DNA of 64,000 nt from Gracilaria domingensis (taxonomy: Eukaryota; Rhodophyta; Florideophyceae; Gracilariales; Gracilariaceae): contig VCMS01000206.1 of NCBI GenBank assembly GCA_022539475.1, forward strand, positions 1-64,000. Direction: 5' to 3'. The notes under the pieces were generated by a model. It was not told the origin of the DNA. It made no database searches and saw only the letters and a list, made by a program, of their open reading frames with translations. This document shows, one piece after another, positions 9,040 through 21,157 of this stretch. A program made the translations under genes and the position numbers. The stretch's first letter is position 1. Each line of letters opens with the position of its first letter.

Positions 9040-12000
9040 CTTGTTTGCGCCAGTATCGGATGATGAAGTTGTTCGGGATGTGACCAGGTGGTTCCATAGA
9101 GTCGTGTTCTGGCGATCATCCGTACAATCATACCCTGTACCGGATACCTTTTGTGGTGTGTTCGTGACCTACAATGGTGTCAATAGCGCACTCCTGAGTA
9201 TCTACTCGAGGGTGTGACTCTTCCGTCTGGTCGTGTGGTGCGTGGTTCTCCATGGGTGGTGTGACCTGTTGGTCTTGCAGGGGCTCGATCTCCTGTGCCG
9301 CTTGGGTCGTGGGGTCAGCCGTTACGGCTCTGATGGAAGGTTGACCGTTCGGCCGATTTGTTAGAGAAAGGGGTATGGGCGAAGTTTGCTCCCTCTCCGC
9401 TTCTTGCTGAGTTGGCTGACCTATTGGTTGTGTATTCGAGGCCGTAGTTTGCGCGGCCTTGACAATCCTGTCGATGGAGACCGTATTCTCCAAATCATCC
9501 ATTATGACCGTAGCGGTATGCTCATCGGAGCGAATTACCTTGTATGGTCCCGTCGACTTGGGTAGCAGTTTGGAATTGATATCCTGCTCAAGGCGGATAT
9601 CTTCTTCCATTTCCCCTGGGGTTGGTCGCTTACCTTTTGGTGGCACGTCAAGGAAGACAATGTCTCCTGCTACCACTTTGGTCACTCTGCTCACCGTTTG
9701 GTCATAGTCTGCTTTGTACCGTTCTTGGGCTGCTGTCATTTTAACTTTGGCAGCAGCCAAAGCGGCGCGTAACTTCTGGAGTATGTTTCTCTTGACCTTC
9801 GTAGGTGTGAGTGTCCCGGCCGCTTCCGAGCGGTCAGGTCCGGGCTGGACGATAATACCGTGTGGTGTTCGCGACAGTACCAGGTCAAACGGGGTTGTTT
9901 GAGTGACTCTGTGGACCTGGAGATTGTACGCATATGTCAATGGTTGGACATACTCAGACCATGTGGTTTGGTGCTCTTCGACATAGTGCCGTAAGCGAGC
10001 CACTAGGGTCTTATTGAACCGTTCCACTTGGCCGTTGGTTTGCGGATGATAGGCGGTGGTAAAGTAGTGCTTGACCGCTAGCATGTTACAAACCGCCTCG
10101 AAGAACTTAGAAGCTAAGTTCGAACTATTATCGGTCAGTAGGTACATGGGAGCACCGTATGGGTAGACCCAGTTCTCCAAGAAGGCTGTCGCTAGTGTCG
10201 CTGCCGTTTGGTTCTTCAGGGGTATAGCCCTGGTTAGCTTTGTGAACCTGTCGGTTATGACGACTACGAAGCGATAATCTTCCGAGGTCTTGGGCCGGGG
10301 GCCCAGTATGTCGACCGCGACGAATTCCAGGGGCCCCGCCGCCGGGAATAGCTTCAGGTACTTCCTGTGCTTCCTCACACCACCTCAGGTCTTAATGCAC
10401 GAATTGGACTGCGCCACATAGGTATATACGTCGTTCGCCATGTGCGGCCAGTAGAATTGCCTCCGAAGAGTATAGTACAACCGCGTGGCTCCGGGGTGTC
10501 CCGAAAGCCGTGGGTTATGTGACAGATACAACACCCTTTGTCTTAATGACTCAGGTACGATCTTCTGGAGAGCTCCGTCTAAAGGTGAGCGTCTGATGGG
10601 GTACTTTTGTGGTCAACGTCTAACTGAGAATCCTTCCTTCCTAGTACGTCAGCGAGCGTTTTGCAGAACCTATCGGACGATTGTTCGCGTAGGAATTCCT
10701 CACGGGTGATTGGGGCGTGTTCCCCTTCCTCCACCGGGAGGAGGGTCTCCACTACCACTTGGTACGTGCTGTCATCATGCCAATATCCCTTCAGAACTTC
10801 ATTGACCTCGTGGTTCGCTGGCTCTATAGTAAAACATGGAATGTCGTCGTACACTGGGTCAGTGTCCAATCCTTCGGTATTCCACCGGGACATTGCATCC
10901 GCCACTCGGTGGTTGACCCCGGGGCGGTACTGCACATCTTACTCAAACTCTGAAAGTCTCAGGCGCCATCGGGCCAGACGACCCGATGCGTCCGCCAAAC
11001 CTAATATCCACCTCAAGGAGTCGTGATCGGTTCGAAGCGTGAAGCGCACACCATATAGATAAGGAGGTAGCATGAGCATACTCCAAACAACCGCTAGGCA
11101 TTCCTTCTCCGTTACGGTGTAGTTCTGCTCCGCTTGGTTAAGAGCTCTACTCCAATACCCAATCGGTGCGAGCTTGCCGTCTTCCTGTTCCTGCATTAGG
11201 CAGCAACCTATTTGGGCGTCCGATGGGTCTGTATCCAGTGTGTACGGGAGTCCCGTTTCGGGCAATGCCAGTACCGGTGGGGAGAGAAGCGCTGCTTTCA
11301 ATGTATAGAAAGCCTCTACCTCGTCTTCTTCCAAGTGGTCAAAGTGTGTGGGCTGCCCCTTCTGCAACCTCCGGTTCAGGGGTGCGGCTATCTTTGCAAA
11401 ACCCCTGATTAACCGTCGGTAGACGTTGCATTGACCTATAAAGGATCGTTTGTCCGTCTGTAACATAGGGAGCTTCGCTTCCTGTACCGCTCTGATGTTC
11501 CGTTTGGTCACCTCGAGTTTCCCGCGGCTTATTGTATGCCCTAGGTACTTTACCTCTTGGTTGAAGAACATACACTTTCGTAGTTTGAGAGTTACGCCTG
11601 CCTCCTGTAGCAACTGCAATATCACTTGGACATGCGAGAAGTGCTCCTCAATGGATCTTGAGTAGATGACTACATCATCGATATATACCAATGCGGTTGT
11701 CCACTTCACTTTAGACAGTGTAATGTCTAATGCCCTTTGAAAGGTAGCGGGGGCGTTTAGTAAACCAAACGGCATGCGTAAGAAGCGATACAGGCCTGCA
11801 TGGAATGTAAACGCAGTATTATCACGGTCACCCTCTGGTGTTTCGATCTGCAAATATCCGCAGTTCGCGTCCACTGTGGTAAAGATGTTCGCATCTCCTA
11901 GGGAGTCGATGCATTCGTCCATCCTCGGGATGGGATACGAGTCCCTCACCGTTACGGCATTAAGTTTTCTGTAGTCAGTACAGAACCTCATACGGGTCTC

Positions 12001-13540
12001 TCCTCGTTTTTGGACTAGCACTACAGAGCTAGCCCATTCCGAATTTGCCGGTTCTATAACCCCCTCGCGGAGCATCCGCTCCACCTCCTCCAGCTCTACC
12101 TCACGGGCCTTATATCCCGCGCGGTATGGCTGTTGGTGGATGGGACGGGAGTCCGGTTTGAGGTCAATCATATGCTGGGTGGCCTTAATGGCTCCCAGCT
12201 TGCCAGACCACATGGTACTGAACGGCTCCAGAAGTCCGAGGATACGAGCTCTGAGCTCTTCCCCTTCAAGTCCTATATTCACCTCCGTCTTCCAATTGGT
12301 CACTGGGTCGAGCTCCAGTTTCTGGTCTTCTCGCTCAGCTAGTCGCTGCAACATATGGTCTGTTCGCGATGAATTCGACGAGTTGGCACTGCCCCCCTCC
12401 TTCCTTAGCGTCCACGACCTCGTGGGACCATTGTGGTGTGATCGTAAAGATCGTACGGGGAGCCGGTAAGGCAAGACCAATTACGGTGTGCTTTGGCAAC
12501 TTGACCGGGCGGTTGCTGAAGTTACTCAGGTAGACCTGAAACGGTTTCGTCGGTATGTTGTCGACTATAACATTCGCCATTAAGGTCATATGTCGTTCGG
12601 ACAACCGTGAATGGTTCTGAATAGATAACAGGCCTGGTTATTGGCATGTCACCTTCACTACCAAGTGGTTCATAGGCGGTATTGTTACCGCCTTCGCTAG
12701 TCGCACCTTGTTGGAGAGTGCATTTTCTGGTACCGGTTGGTGTCAAGTGCTGTTCTCTTTTGGAGAGGCACCCTTGTGGTTACCAATAATGGCGATCCGG
12801 GGGCCATTATGGAACAGAACTGTCTTAGAGCGTGGGAAAATTGCCCTGACGTGCTGGTCTATAAAGATTGTTCCGAGGATACAGTCTGTTGCCAGTTGGT
12901 TAACGACTATGAAGCGAACTCGGACCTTCATGGTGTCAATCAATACCATTATGGTAAGCGCTTCCATGACGGTTAGTGGTCTGTTGTTGGCGTCAACCAG
13001 TGGGTTAGTTAATGTACATGGCTGAAGCTTGTTAAGTTGTCTGTTAGTTACTAGTTTGGCATTCACCAGATTAGGTCCTGCCCCGGTGTCCAGGACAGTG
13101 ACGCATGGTACCAAGTGGTAAGAAGTAAACCCGAGGGTGACGTTTACCTTATAGTTACTATGATTGAGGAAGCATATGGGTTCGGTGCCATCCATGAGGC
13201 TCTCCTCCCCTGTAACCAATGGGTAATTGTCCATGCTTGCACTACTTGGTTCTGGAATGCCTTCCACATTCGGACAGTTGGGGGAGGCCTTCATCCCAAC
13301 TGTTCGGCGTTTTCCGCCTGCGGGGCGGGATCCGTTTGGTCCTGCTCCGTAATGATGTGTACCTGATAAGGTGTGGCTGCGTTGGGTCGCGCATTTGCGT
13401 GTCCCGTGCCTGCGCTCCGCGCCGTGGGCCCAAATATATCCTGGTGGTTCTGCTGGCGAGCAGTGAGGAGATCGTTCCTGTTCTTTAGAGCCACGCTTGG
13501 GCACGCTGTTGCCAAGTGGTGAGGCGAAAAACAGAACCAA
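9040..13540 (-). CDS. E1 pol: PR, RT, RNase H, integrase, chromodomain (fossil)
   Basis: Ty3/gypsy pol in the expected order. The protease motif is VLDTGAGPNLVNAK, near 13080. The reverse transcriptase (about 12480-10939) has the pattern RFCTDYRKLN, MPFGLLNAPATFQRAL and the catalytic YIDD in LVYIDDVVIYS. RNase H begins at YTLDTDPSDAQIGC. The integrase core (about 10378-9128) has VAVDILGP, LLTDNSSN and HPQTNGQVERFNK. A chromodomain follows (IRYRV and, further on, HIPNNF). It is broken at several points. Integrase then chromodomain is the hallmark of chromoviruses, in which the chromodomain guides integration to particular chromatin. Confidence 0.92.
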
Positions 13541-15557
13541 CAGGGAAGATTACCGGTTGTGGTGTCCTTCCTCGCGAGCGACGACGTGCGCGATGGGGGA
13601 CGACCTCCCGTGGGTACTGCAATCCGTTGCTGCGGGGGTGGTTCTCTATCACCATATTGGTTGAATGGCACCGCTAGAACCGGGCTGACCGGTACGGATA
13701 CATGTGATGGGGGAGCTGAGGTTTGGCTCGAGGGGGGCTCGCTGGATAGCGAGCTGGACCAGGAGGTGTTACCGTGCGATCGAGTTGTCGGTTGTGCATG
13801 CACCAAGTGGACTGGGTGACCCTGGGAGGCATATTGTGTGGATGCCTCATCCGTAGTGGTCTCCTCTTCCTATACGTCAAACACTGACCGCGTGGTTTTT
13901 CCTTTCTCCTTCGATGGTTTGCCAAGTGGTGCGGAGTCTTTCGTGGCCCCTGACCGAACGGTGTCGCCTAGTCCGTGTGCATGGCGGGCTAGTGCGTTGT
14001 AGTCGACCGTGCGGTTGGTAGCTAGGTAGTTGCGAACCTGTGATCGGATAGACTTCGCCACGTTGTCGGAGTACATCGATTTCAACCTTTTGGTAGTAAA
14101 GACGCTTCCACGGCGGGAGGCTAATGCCCATAGGGAGCCAGCGAATTCCAATTCGGTTTGTCCCGCGCGCTGGCGGTACGCAAGCACCTCTGCGTACGCC
14201 TCCTGAATAACCTCATCGGTTGCATAGGTTTCCAGTAGGAAGTTGACCACCTGTGGGTATGTCGTCAACATTTCCGTTTGGTCTTCGTCCACCCCATGGT
14301 GTTCCCTTGGAGGCGGCTATGGAGCAACGCCCAAGCTTCACCAGTTAGGTAGAATTGAAACAATCACATGGCAGCTGCCTCTGAAAACCCATTCTGGTCA
14401 CAAGCGATCTTGAACCTTTGAAGGAAATCAATGATCGCAATAGGGTCATCCCCGCTAAAGCGAGTCTCACCCAGTTGGAAACGAAGCTTCCTATGATGCT
14501 TCGTTATCTTCTGAGCTACCTCTTTGGTATACTCAGCCTGTATGTTCTCCAACCTATAAGAACGATAGTCAACCGCTTTGGTGAATAAATCGTTGAGCGG
14601 TGTAAGCACTTCTAGGTCAGTCTCTTCCTCGGACGTTGAGTCCGAATCATTGTACCTTTCGGTCTTACCCTTGAGGGCATTCTTTCCTTTCTTCTGGCGA
14701 GAGTCCTTTCTCTTGCGTCGTGAACCTACACGGTCGTCGTCTCCTGACGAATCCGAATCGGTGTCTGAGGACGAAGATTCCGAGTCCGACCGGCGACTCT
14801 TTCTCTTTCCCCTTTTGGTTTTCTTCTTCTTACCATTTGGCTTACGTCGACGCTCGTCTCCTGAGCTCGACGAATCTTCATCAGGGTCTCCACCACGTGG
14901 TCCTGACGGAGCTACACCAGTAGGTTGAGGGAGGTATACGTACCTCGGGCCCTCCATGCCCGGAGGCTCTGCCCCTTTCCCCATGCGGTCGATAAATCCT
15001 TCACCAATCGGTTGTGTAGGAAGGGTAGGATGGAGAGTACCAAGTGGTTTCGTGGGATCTACAGCTGGCAAGGGAGCATGCTTCATGAGGGCGGCCTGGG
15101 CTACCATCTCAGGTTGAAGCTTGGCCCCCTGCTTCTGCAGAGCCAGCATAACCAATCGGTCAATGTGTCTTCGTACCTCGTTCTCTAGGTACTGTAACAC
15201 CACCACGGGTACCTTGTCGGGGACCTCCTGGGAGGGTCGATCAACTACCACTCGGGTGACCTCTTCCAGGTCCAGTCGCGGCCCGACTGGCACCTCTATT
15301 TGGTCTACCACTGGGGTTGTTACAGGAGCGGGCTCCTCCGTTGCGGAGCCTGCTCCTCCGTCCACTTGGTCTGCCCGGGGAAGGGTCGAAGGGCCCCCAG
15401 CCTCTCGGTCTACCTTCTTCCCCCTCGGTGGGCGTTCTTTCCGAATCAGGTCCTCCGGGTTATCCAACACCGGATAGGACACTGAACCCCGTACGGGGTG
15501 GTCACTTGGTGGAGCGCTCGGCGCCCTTTTCGAGTGACGCACGCCCCGTTTCTCCAT
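13291..15557 (-). CDS. E1 gag (fossil)
   Basis: The N-terminal part is Pro-rich. A strongly basic then Ser/Asp-rich linker follows (KKKKTKRGKRKSRR, then SDSESSSSDTDSDSS). The capsid-like region has FSGDDPIAIIDFLQRFKIAC and VVNFLLETYATDEVIQEAY, which align well with E2 gag. A CCHC-type zinc knuckle reads CWFCFSPHHLATAC near 13500. The Ser/Asp-rich linker next to a basic block is unusual for a gypsy gag and occurs in E2 as well. The region is broken in a few places. Confidence 0.85.
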
Positions 15558-15665
15558 TTAGGTAACTGGTGCCGGAGCAAATTGCTTCGGCAACGGGAAC
15601 TAAACTACTCAGGTATCTCGTGACTTCCAAATCCTCCTTTCCAAAACCACTTGGTAATCCACAAA

Positions 15666-15683
15666 TTCTAGGTCGGGAGACTA
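15666..15683 (-). other. E1 primer-binding site
   Basis: On the plus strand TTCTAGGTCGGGAGACTA lies 5 bp from the inner end of the 5' LTR. E2 has the same site (TGGTCTCCCGACCTAGAA on its sense strand). Read as a tRNA 3' end this gives T-loop, T-stem CTAGG, acceptor TCGGGAG, discriminator A and CCA. I cannot name the tRNA from the window. Confidence 0.7.
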
Positions 15684-15688
15684 AAATA

Positions 15689-16259
15689 TGCGGTATAACC
15701 GATCGGTGCGAGCTGTTAGTGGGGAGCCCTGCGTGGGCTCGACCCTGCGGAGGAGTGAAACGCGTGACACCTAACAGGTCGGCAGCACCCGCCGTTGCCT
15801 ATAGTGCACGGTGACCAAGTGGTAAATACGCCTGCACTGGTGTGCGGCAGGCACGTATAACCCTCGAGGTCAGCAAAACTATTAGAGGACTACTAGACTT
15901 ACCAATTGCTGACTGTAGAACCGAACTGGTGTCAAATTAGCCTACTTGGTGCTTGCCTTTACCATTTGGTGTGGGAGGTTGGCGTCTCGGGGCTTTAGTA
16001 CACGCGAGCGCCCCTCCGGCTCTCACGGACCTAGTGCCACGTTGGCCACCGGGAGGTGCATTTGTGGTGCACCACCCCGGCCACATATCTACACTACCTA
16101 GTAAATATTAATTCTAAACTAACGAAAATAAACTAATTAGTCCTTGCCATGCCATTGCTTGAGCGTCCCACGTGGTACAGTAGACACACGTGCCCAGAGG
16201 CCCGAAACGTCACCACTTGGTCTTGTAGAGCCTCCGTTGATCCGGCGAGCTATACTACA
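15689..16259 (-). repeat. E1 5' LTR
   Basis: Second copy of the 571-bp LTR, about 96 percent identical to the one at 4961-5531. It carries ACCAAGTGGT at 15814 and ACCACTTGGT at 16212. Confidence 0.93.
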
Positions 16260-16396
16260 CTGATGAGTACGTATTATGGCAATGGAACGAATTGGCCATA
16301 CTGTTCTGGGACGCAATCTTCACTTTCCTCGTACACCATAGATCATAGCTGCGACACACCCAGGCAAAACTCGTTAACGGAAAACTAAAAGGGTTT
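16260..16396 (+). other. Right flank of E1, possible continuation of the left-flank gene
   Basis: A short open frame (MSTYYGNGTNWPYC...SLTEN) starts at the E1 insertion point and ends at 16388. If one copy of the presumed CTTAT/CTGAT duplication is removed, it joins the plus-strand coding-like sequence left of E1. Weak evidence. Confidence 0.3.
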
Positions 16397-16514
16397 TCAG
16401 TAGACTTGCAGACAATATGACTGGTGTAGTAAGGTTATATGACCAATGTCATTGAAGAATAAATAAGTTTTTGTTTCACTGACATTTCCATGAGTGGGAT
16501 TCTTTGAAAGAATT
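16397..16514 (-). mobile_element. Copia-A RNase H end (fossil fragment)
   Basis: Read on the minus strand, LSKNPTHGNVSETKTYLFF matches the conserved copia RNase H stretch of the form aKNPvxHxRSKHIdikyHfI. It lies just left of the gap and in line with copia-A pol remnants on the other side. I cannot see the 3' LTR of this copy. Confidence 0.55.
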
Positions 16515-16799
16515 NNNNNNNNNNNNNNNNNNNNNNNNNNNNNNNNNNNNNNNNNNNNNNNNNNNNNNNNNNNNNNNNNNNNNNNNNNNNNNNNNNNNNN
16601 NNNNNNNNNNNNNNNNNNNNNNNNNNNNNNNNNNNNNNNNNNNNNNNNNNNNNNNNNNNNNNNNNNNNNNNNNNNNNNNNNNNNNNNNNNNNNNNNNNNN
16701 NNNNNNNNNNNNNNNNNNNNNNNNNNNNNNNNNNNNNNNNNNNNNNNNNNNNNNNNNNNNNNNNNNNNNNNNNNNNNNNNNNNNNNNNNNNNNNNNNNN
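16515..16799. other. Assembly gap
   Basis: Run of 285 N. Any ORF drawn through it is meaningless. It falls inside the copia-A remnant, between the end of the RT region and RNase H. Confidence 1.
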
Positions 16800-18240
16800 A
16801 AATATTTCTTGTTCCTCCCAATACTAATATATTCTTTTGCAGGCTCCCAGTGCTCCAAAGTATCGGCATTACTGGAATATTGGCTTCAATTTTCCTACTG
16901 CACTACGCCAGATCCGCTGCGTGTTCCAAGCATTAAATACCAATGACGATCCGAATCATTCCCCTTAGAACAGTATATATTCGTCCTCCTGAATCACATT
17001 TGAAAACATATTTTTTTCTTCACTGAACGTTTTATACTCCGACTTTCTCCACCCAAACTCTCATTAACTGCTTATGGAGGGTTTTGACTTTAATTTCATG
17101 TTCCCTTGATTCTTGATTATAATCAATTCTAAATTCAAACACATGACGAATTCGCCCTTAGCTCATATCAAGCGAAGCAAATTTGCTTTTGAAATTCAAA
17201 AGATAACGCCAAAAGCCTCACTTGCCATGTACATTTCCGACCATAAAAGCAGAAATTAATATTCTTGGGCCATCAATAGCTTCCATAATATTTCCCTTGA
17301 TTCTACCATTTGCCTATGGAAATCATGTCGCCCAGAGCTACAGAGGCTTATCATCCCTTACAACCCTAGAGCGGTTTGAATCCTTACATCTTCTTAGAGC
17401 GTCAGAGGTAATCAGCGGCGTTTGAATTTTTAAAAAGCTTTTGGTTTGTTCCACGAAAAATCTTCTTCTTTCCAGTGCGCCATTTAAACATCTGTTCTTA
17501 CATCCCATTGATTTAATGCACTTGCTATGTAACCGCAGAGGCAAGCATATTTCTTAATGAACATAGTCTTATCCTACAGGAGCATACTGTCTCGGAAGAC
17601 ATTCATTTCCAGTAACGTTTGGGAAACCTCGACAACACCCAAGCCGAGCCTTATAATTACTTTTCTTGTTCTTGTCTGTGCTATTTTAACAAACCATTTC
17701 AGCATAACGTTCATTTCTGGAGATCTCTGTAACACATTCCCATGTTTCATCTTGATGAGTGATTCATTCGGTGTGCCCATCGGCATTTCCTAACTTATTT
17801 TCCTACATGAAAAGCTTTTCGACAGAGTTCGTCAATTCATTTTACCTCATCATTACGGCTGTCGCTGTTTGCCTTCATCTGAACCTCGCATGAGTAAAGA
17901 ATAACCAGCGGCTTGCTTCTCTAATACCTTCCACTTCTTCTGGATCTTGATATCTGCCAGTCATTAACAGAATTTTGTCATCACTGTAGTGTTTCTATAT
18001 TTTCCTTCTGGGCTTTCGAAAAGCTTTCCCGATTGATGCAGTACTGTAATCATTTCCATTCAATGCTCTTTCTGTTTGCTTCCAGAAATTCTGCCTTCTA
18101 ACCACGAATACTACAATCTTTTGTAGAGCTCAATCATGAACGATAGTTCTGACCAAGATATCACAGAAAAGTACAAAGTCGAGATTTCTAATCATTTTCT
18201 TCTGTTTTCACTTGGAATAAATACATTATGCCTACCACCC
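16800..18240 (-). mobile_element. Copia-A RT region, left of E2 (fossil fragment)
   Basis: Decayed minus-strand copia pol that continues the integrase broken by E2. Near 18110-18230 a stretch with KSRLCTFL matches the KLDxKSRxCIFLGY block. Near 17600-17690 ARLG and GFPKRYW match the KARLVAKGFxQxYG block. Near 17450-17540 KNRCLNGALERR matches the DVKTAFLNGELEE block of RT. Near 16800-16860 EHWEPAKEYISIGRNKKY matches HWKAAKRILRYLKGTKNY. It is heavily broken and is the older host of the E2 insertion. Confidence 0.75.
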
Positions 18241-18802
18241 CTGTAGTAGTGAGTCAGCGTTCTTTTATGGCAGTAAGAAGTGTGCGTCAGAAGCTGTCGG
18301 GAAACGCCGAAGTTCCCACATGACGCCATATAGCACACCGTCGTGGGCTTGTACCGATAGGACATTTACACGTAAGCAGAGGTTGTAGATAGATTGGCAC
18401 CCGCTCTGACCTCTGGAATTTCGCCATGTTGAGCAGGGTGCCGATTCGGACTGTACGCGGTGAGTTGCAGAGTCGAGTGCTACTTATGCACCTCCGCTCC
18501 TCCCGTACACCAACTAGTAAAGGGTAAGCACCACCGCTCTGAACTATCTTTTCGCTAAGTCAGACCTGCGAATAGACCGCGACGGACCACTATTAGGTTT
18601 CCAAGCCGTTCGGACTCAACGCGCGTTTCTCGACCGCGCCTGACGTACCAACGCCCAGTCTTCCCTACGACCGCCCGTTGCTGGCGATCATTTCCACGCG
18701 TCACACTCTACAACCGACCGGATCACGGGACTACACGCCCGCTTACGAACCGTTCACGGATCGCGCCTCTAGGACTCTTTCGTCTGACGGCGCTATCTCA
18801 CA
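18241..18802 (+). repeat. E2 5' LTR
   Basis: Begins CTGTAGTA and ends CTCACA. The start could be one base later. The match to 29737-30318 is clear over the whole length, with several short indels. Confidence 0.9.
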
Positions 18803-18803
18803 T

Positions 18804-18821
18804 TGGTCTCCCGACCTAGAA
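18804..18821 (+). other. E2 primer-binding site
   Basis: TGGTCTCCCGACCTAGAA lies one base after the 5' LTR. Sixteen bases (GTCTCCCGACCTAGAA) are identical to the E1 site, so both lineages use the same tRNA primer. The initial TGG pairs with a tRNA CCA end. Confidence 0.8.
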
Positions 18822-18916
18822 GTGGGATTCATGTTTTCCGTACGGAGTACCAACAGATCTGACGAAGATTCTCGTGATGAATGCACGTGACGCAACTGTG
18901 GAACCGACCGTAAGGG

Positions 18917-20780
18917 TTGATGTCGAAAAAGAATTGGCTCAGTCCGTCGAGCCTCCTCCGCAGACCGCTTCGGATACCGCTTCGGTTGGCCGCCGAAGTG
19001 CCCGTGGCACTGCACCTGCCCCCGAATTTCCGCCTGGAGAACCCCGAGGTACTTTTGCGCAAGTCCTCGAGGCCCTCTAGGGCCAGCGCCGCTTCTTCCG
19101 ACCGGAATAATGAAGCTCCAGTTAGTTTGGACGGATCAGAGTCGCTTCCGCAACTCTCTGTTACAACCGGACAGAACGCTTCGGAACGTACACCGAAGAC
19201 TTTTCCAGAACTGTGGAAGCAGCTTGAGCCTTACTGGCATTACAAGCTGAAGAACGAGATCGAAGCTCGTGTCCCCGTTCGGGTTGAGCGTTATCTTCAT
19301 GAACGCCTTCCGGAGTTGTTGACCGAAGTAATCACCCCGACAGTCCGCCAGACTGCCGAGGCGATTATACAACAGTTGATACCGATCGGATTTGGCGAAG
19401 GTGATCAGGAAGGCCAACCGGCAGTTTACACGGCAACGGCAACGTTGCTACCCCTTTCCAAGTCTTTGCTTGACCGACCGGACTTAGCCGCTGGCTACTT
19501 ACCCGCCGAGCGGAACAATGAGCGGCACCCAGAAGGGGGCCAGCAGAGTGCCCCCATGGCTCCTGTCCTCCCGGCGGTTCCTCATCGAGATGACCCGAAC
19601 GGAGATTCAGACGACTCTTCTGAAGACGAGAGAAAAGGCCGCCGCAAGAAGGGCGGTACAGCTGATGATTCCTCGGGTTCGGATCGACCCCGCGCCAGGA
19701 AGAACCGACGTCGTCGTAGACAGAAACGACGCTCTTCCGATTCGGATACTGATTCTGACCACTCGGATAGTTCTGATGCCGTTTCCAGAACTGACAGTGA
19801 CGAGGACTCGGACCGTTCTGATCGCAAACGCCGCTCCGATTGGCATCGTTCCCGCTCGAAGAAGGCTGCGCCCAGGCGCATCAGACCGCTGAACAAACTG
19901 TTCATCAAGGTGGTGGACTACCGTACGTATCGGTTGGACAACCGCAGTCACCGGTACAATGCGAGGGTTTCGCGCAAGATTGAGCGCTACCAGAAGAAGT
20001 TGAAGGTCCAGATGAAGGGACATTCCTTCTCCGGGGCGGATTCTATATCAGTCCTGAACTTTCTGCAACGGTTCAAGACCGCTTGCAACCACAACAAACT
20101 GTCCGAGGGAGCAGCACTTTGGTGCTTTCAATTCTACCTGACCGGACCGGCTCATGCTTTGATCCAGTCTAGGCTCCTGGGAGAAACGGGCGCCGTTGAT
20201 GTACGTCGGGGTGAGATGCTCCGTACGTACTCGGAGATTGTCAACTTCTTGTTGACTACGTACGCTACGGATGAAGTCATTGCTGACGCCTATGCGGATG
20301 TCACTCTGTACCGCCAGTCCTCTGGGATGTCCGAAACGGAATACTCTCAAAACTGTGGACGAAGGCTCTCCGCTGCGGCAATGTCTTCTCCGATTGGAGA
20401 TTGAAGTCCGTCTTTGTGGAGGGTTACTGCCTTCCATACGGGCGAAGGTGCGTAACCATCTCACGACGCATCCGTCTATTGGATATGATGCGCTCGCGAG
20501 GTAAGCCGAGTCATACGGCGACACGCACCGTTCGGCGAAACGTCAATCCGTTCGGGTTGACACGCCAACGTTGCGTCCGTCTGGAACTAAGGCAGCAGCA
20601 AACCGCTCCACGGAACGGAAGATCCTGAGCTTGCAGAGCACCGAAACGAAATCTTTCGCCACCGACTCGGACGATGGTGAAGCAGTACTTGCATTCGAGC
20701 AAGGTAGCTCCGCTCCGTCGGTGCCGACGACGCCGTCGTCACCTTCAAATTATTCGCGGTCGGACTCTTAACGCACGGCA
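18917..20780 (+). CDS. E2 gag (fossil)
   Basis: The long frame 18917-20404 carries the same parts as E1 gag: LPELLTEVITPTVRQTAEAI, a basic block (RARKNRRRRRQKRR), a Ser/Asp-rich run (SSDSDTDSDHSDSSD), and a capsid-like region with FSGADSISVLNFLQRFKTAC and IVNFLLTTYATDEVIADAY. The nucleocapsid part lies downstream up to about 20780. The downstream part is broken. Gag would form the particle and package the RNA. Confidence 0.85.
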
Positions 20781-21157
20781 ACTGCCATTACGCCCCAAAC
20801 GGCTGCGCAGCCAGCGCAGTCTCAAGGACGCCTGATGGATCGCCCGTGTCGGATTAGCCTTTCCAGGGAACCGGACCATTGCAAGATGATCCCGCCTGGT
20901 GTTCGTGAAGCTCTGCTTGCCGCACGGGAGAAGAACTACCACCTCCGTCGGAAGGAGGGTTACTATAACCGTGACGGCTCCACTCGGATATCTAGTGGTG
21001 TACGTTCGGCCACTCCCGTCCGCGCTGCTCTTGCGGGACGCACTGTTGCTCCCCGACCGGTCATGGTTGTTGGAGAGAACGCTGCAGTGGAGCAGGAAAA
21101 CGGAACGGAGGGCGCGTAGAGGCGCACCGTCCTCCAGGGCCGAAGCACCTCACCGAA

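Larger units (their letters stand above)
4961..16259 (-). mobile_element. E1: Ty3/gypsy chromovirus with an extra antisense gene (fossil)
   Basis: LTR retrotransposon of 11.3 kb inserted in minus orientation. Two 571-bp LTRs (TG...CA) bound it. They differ at roughly 22 sites, about 4 percent, so the insertion is fairly recent. In element order it holds the 5' LTR (15689-16259), primer site, gag, protease, reverse transcriptase, RNase H, integrase, chromodomain, a convergent antisense gene (5981-8783), a polypurine tract and the 3' LTR. The flanks CTTAT (left) and CTGAT (right) may be a 5-bp duplication with one change. The coding parts are broken in roughly half a dozen places. LTR ends and primer site are shared with E2, so the two are relatives. 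Confidence 0.93.

Noticed and set aside
16397-16946. ORFs spanning the assembly gap
   Set aside because: They consist mainly of unknown bases. Only short real sequence at each side was used, and it reads as copia.
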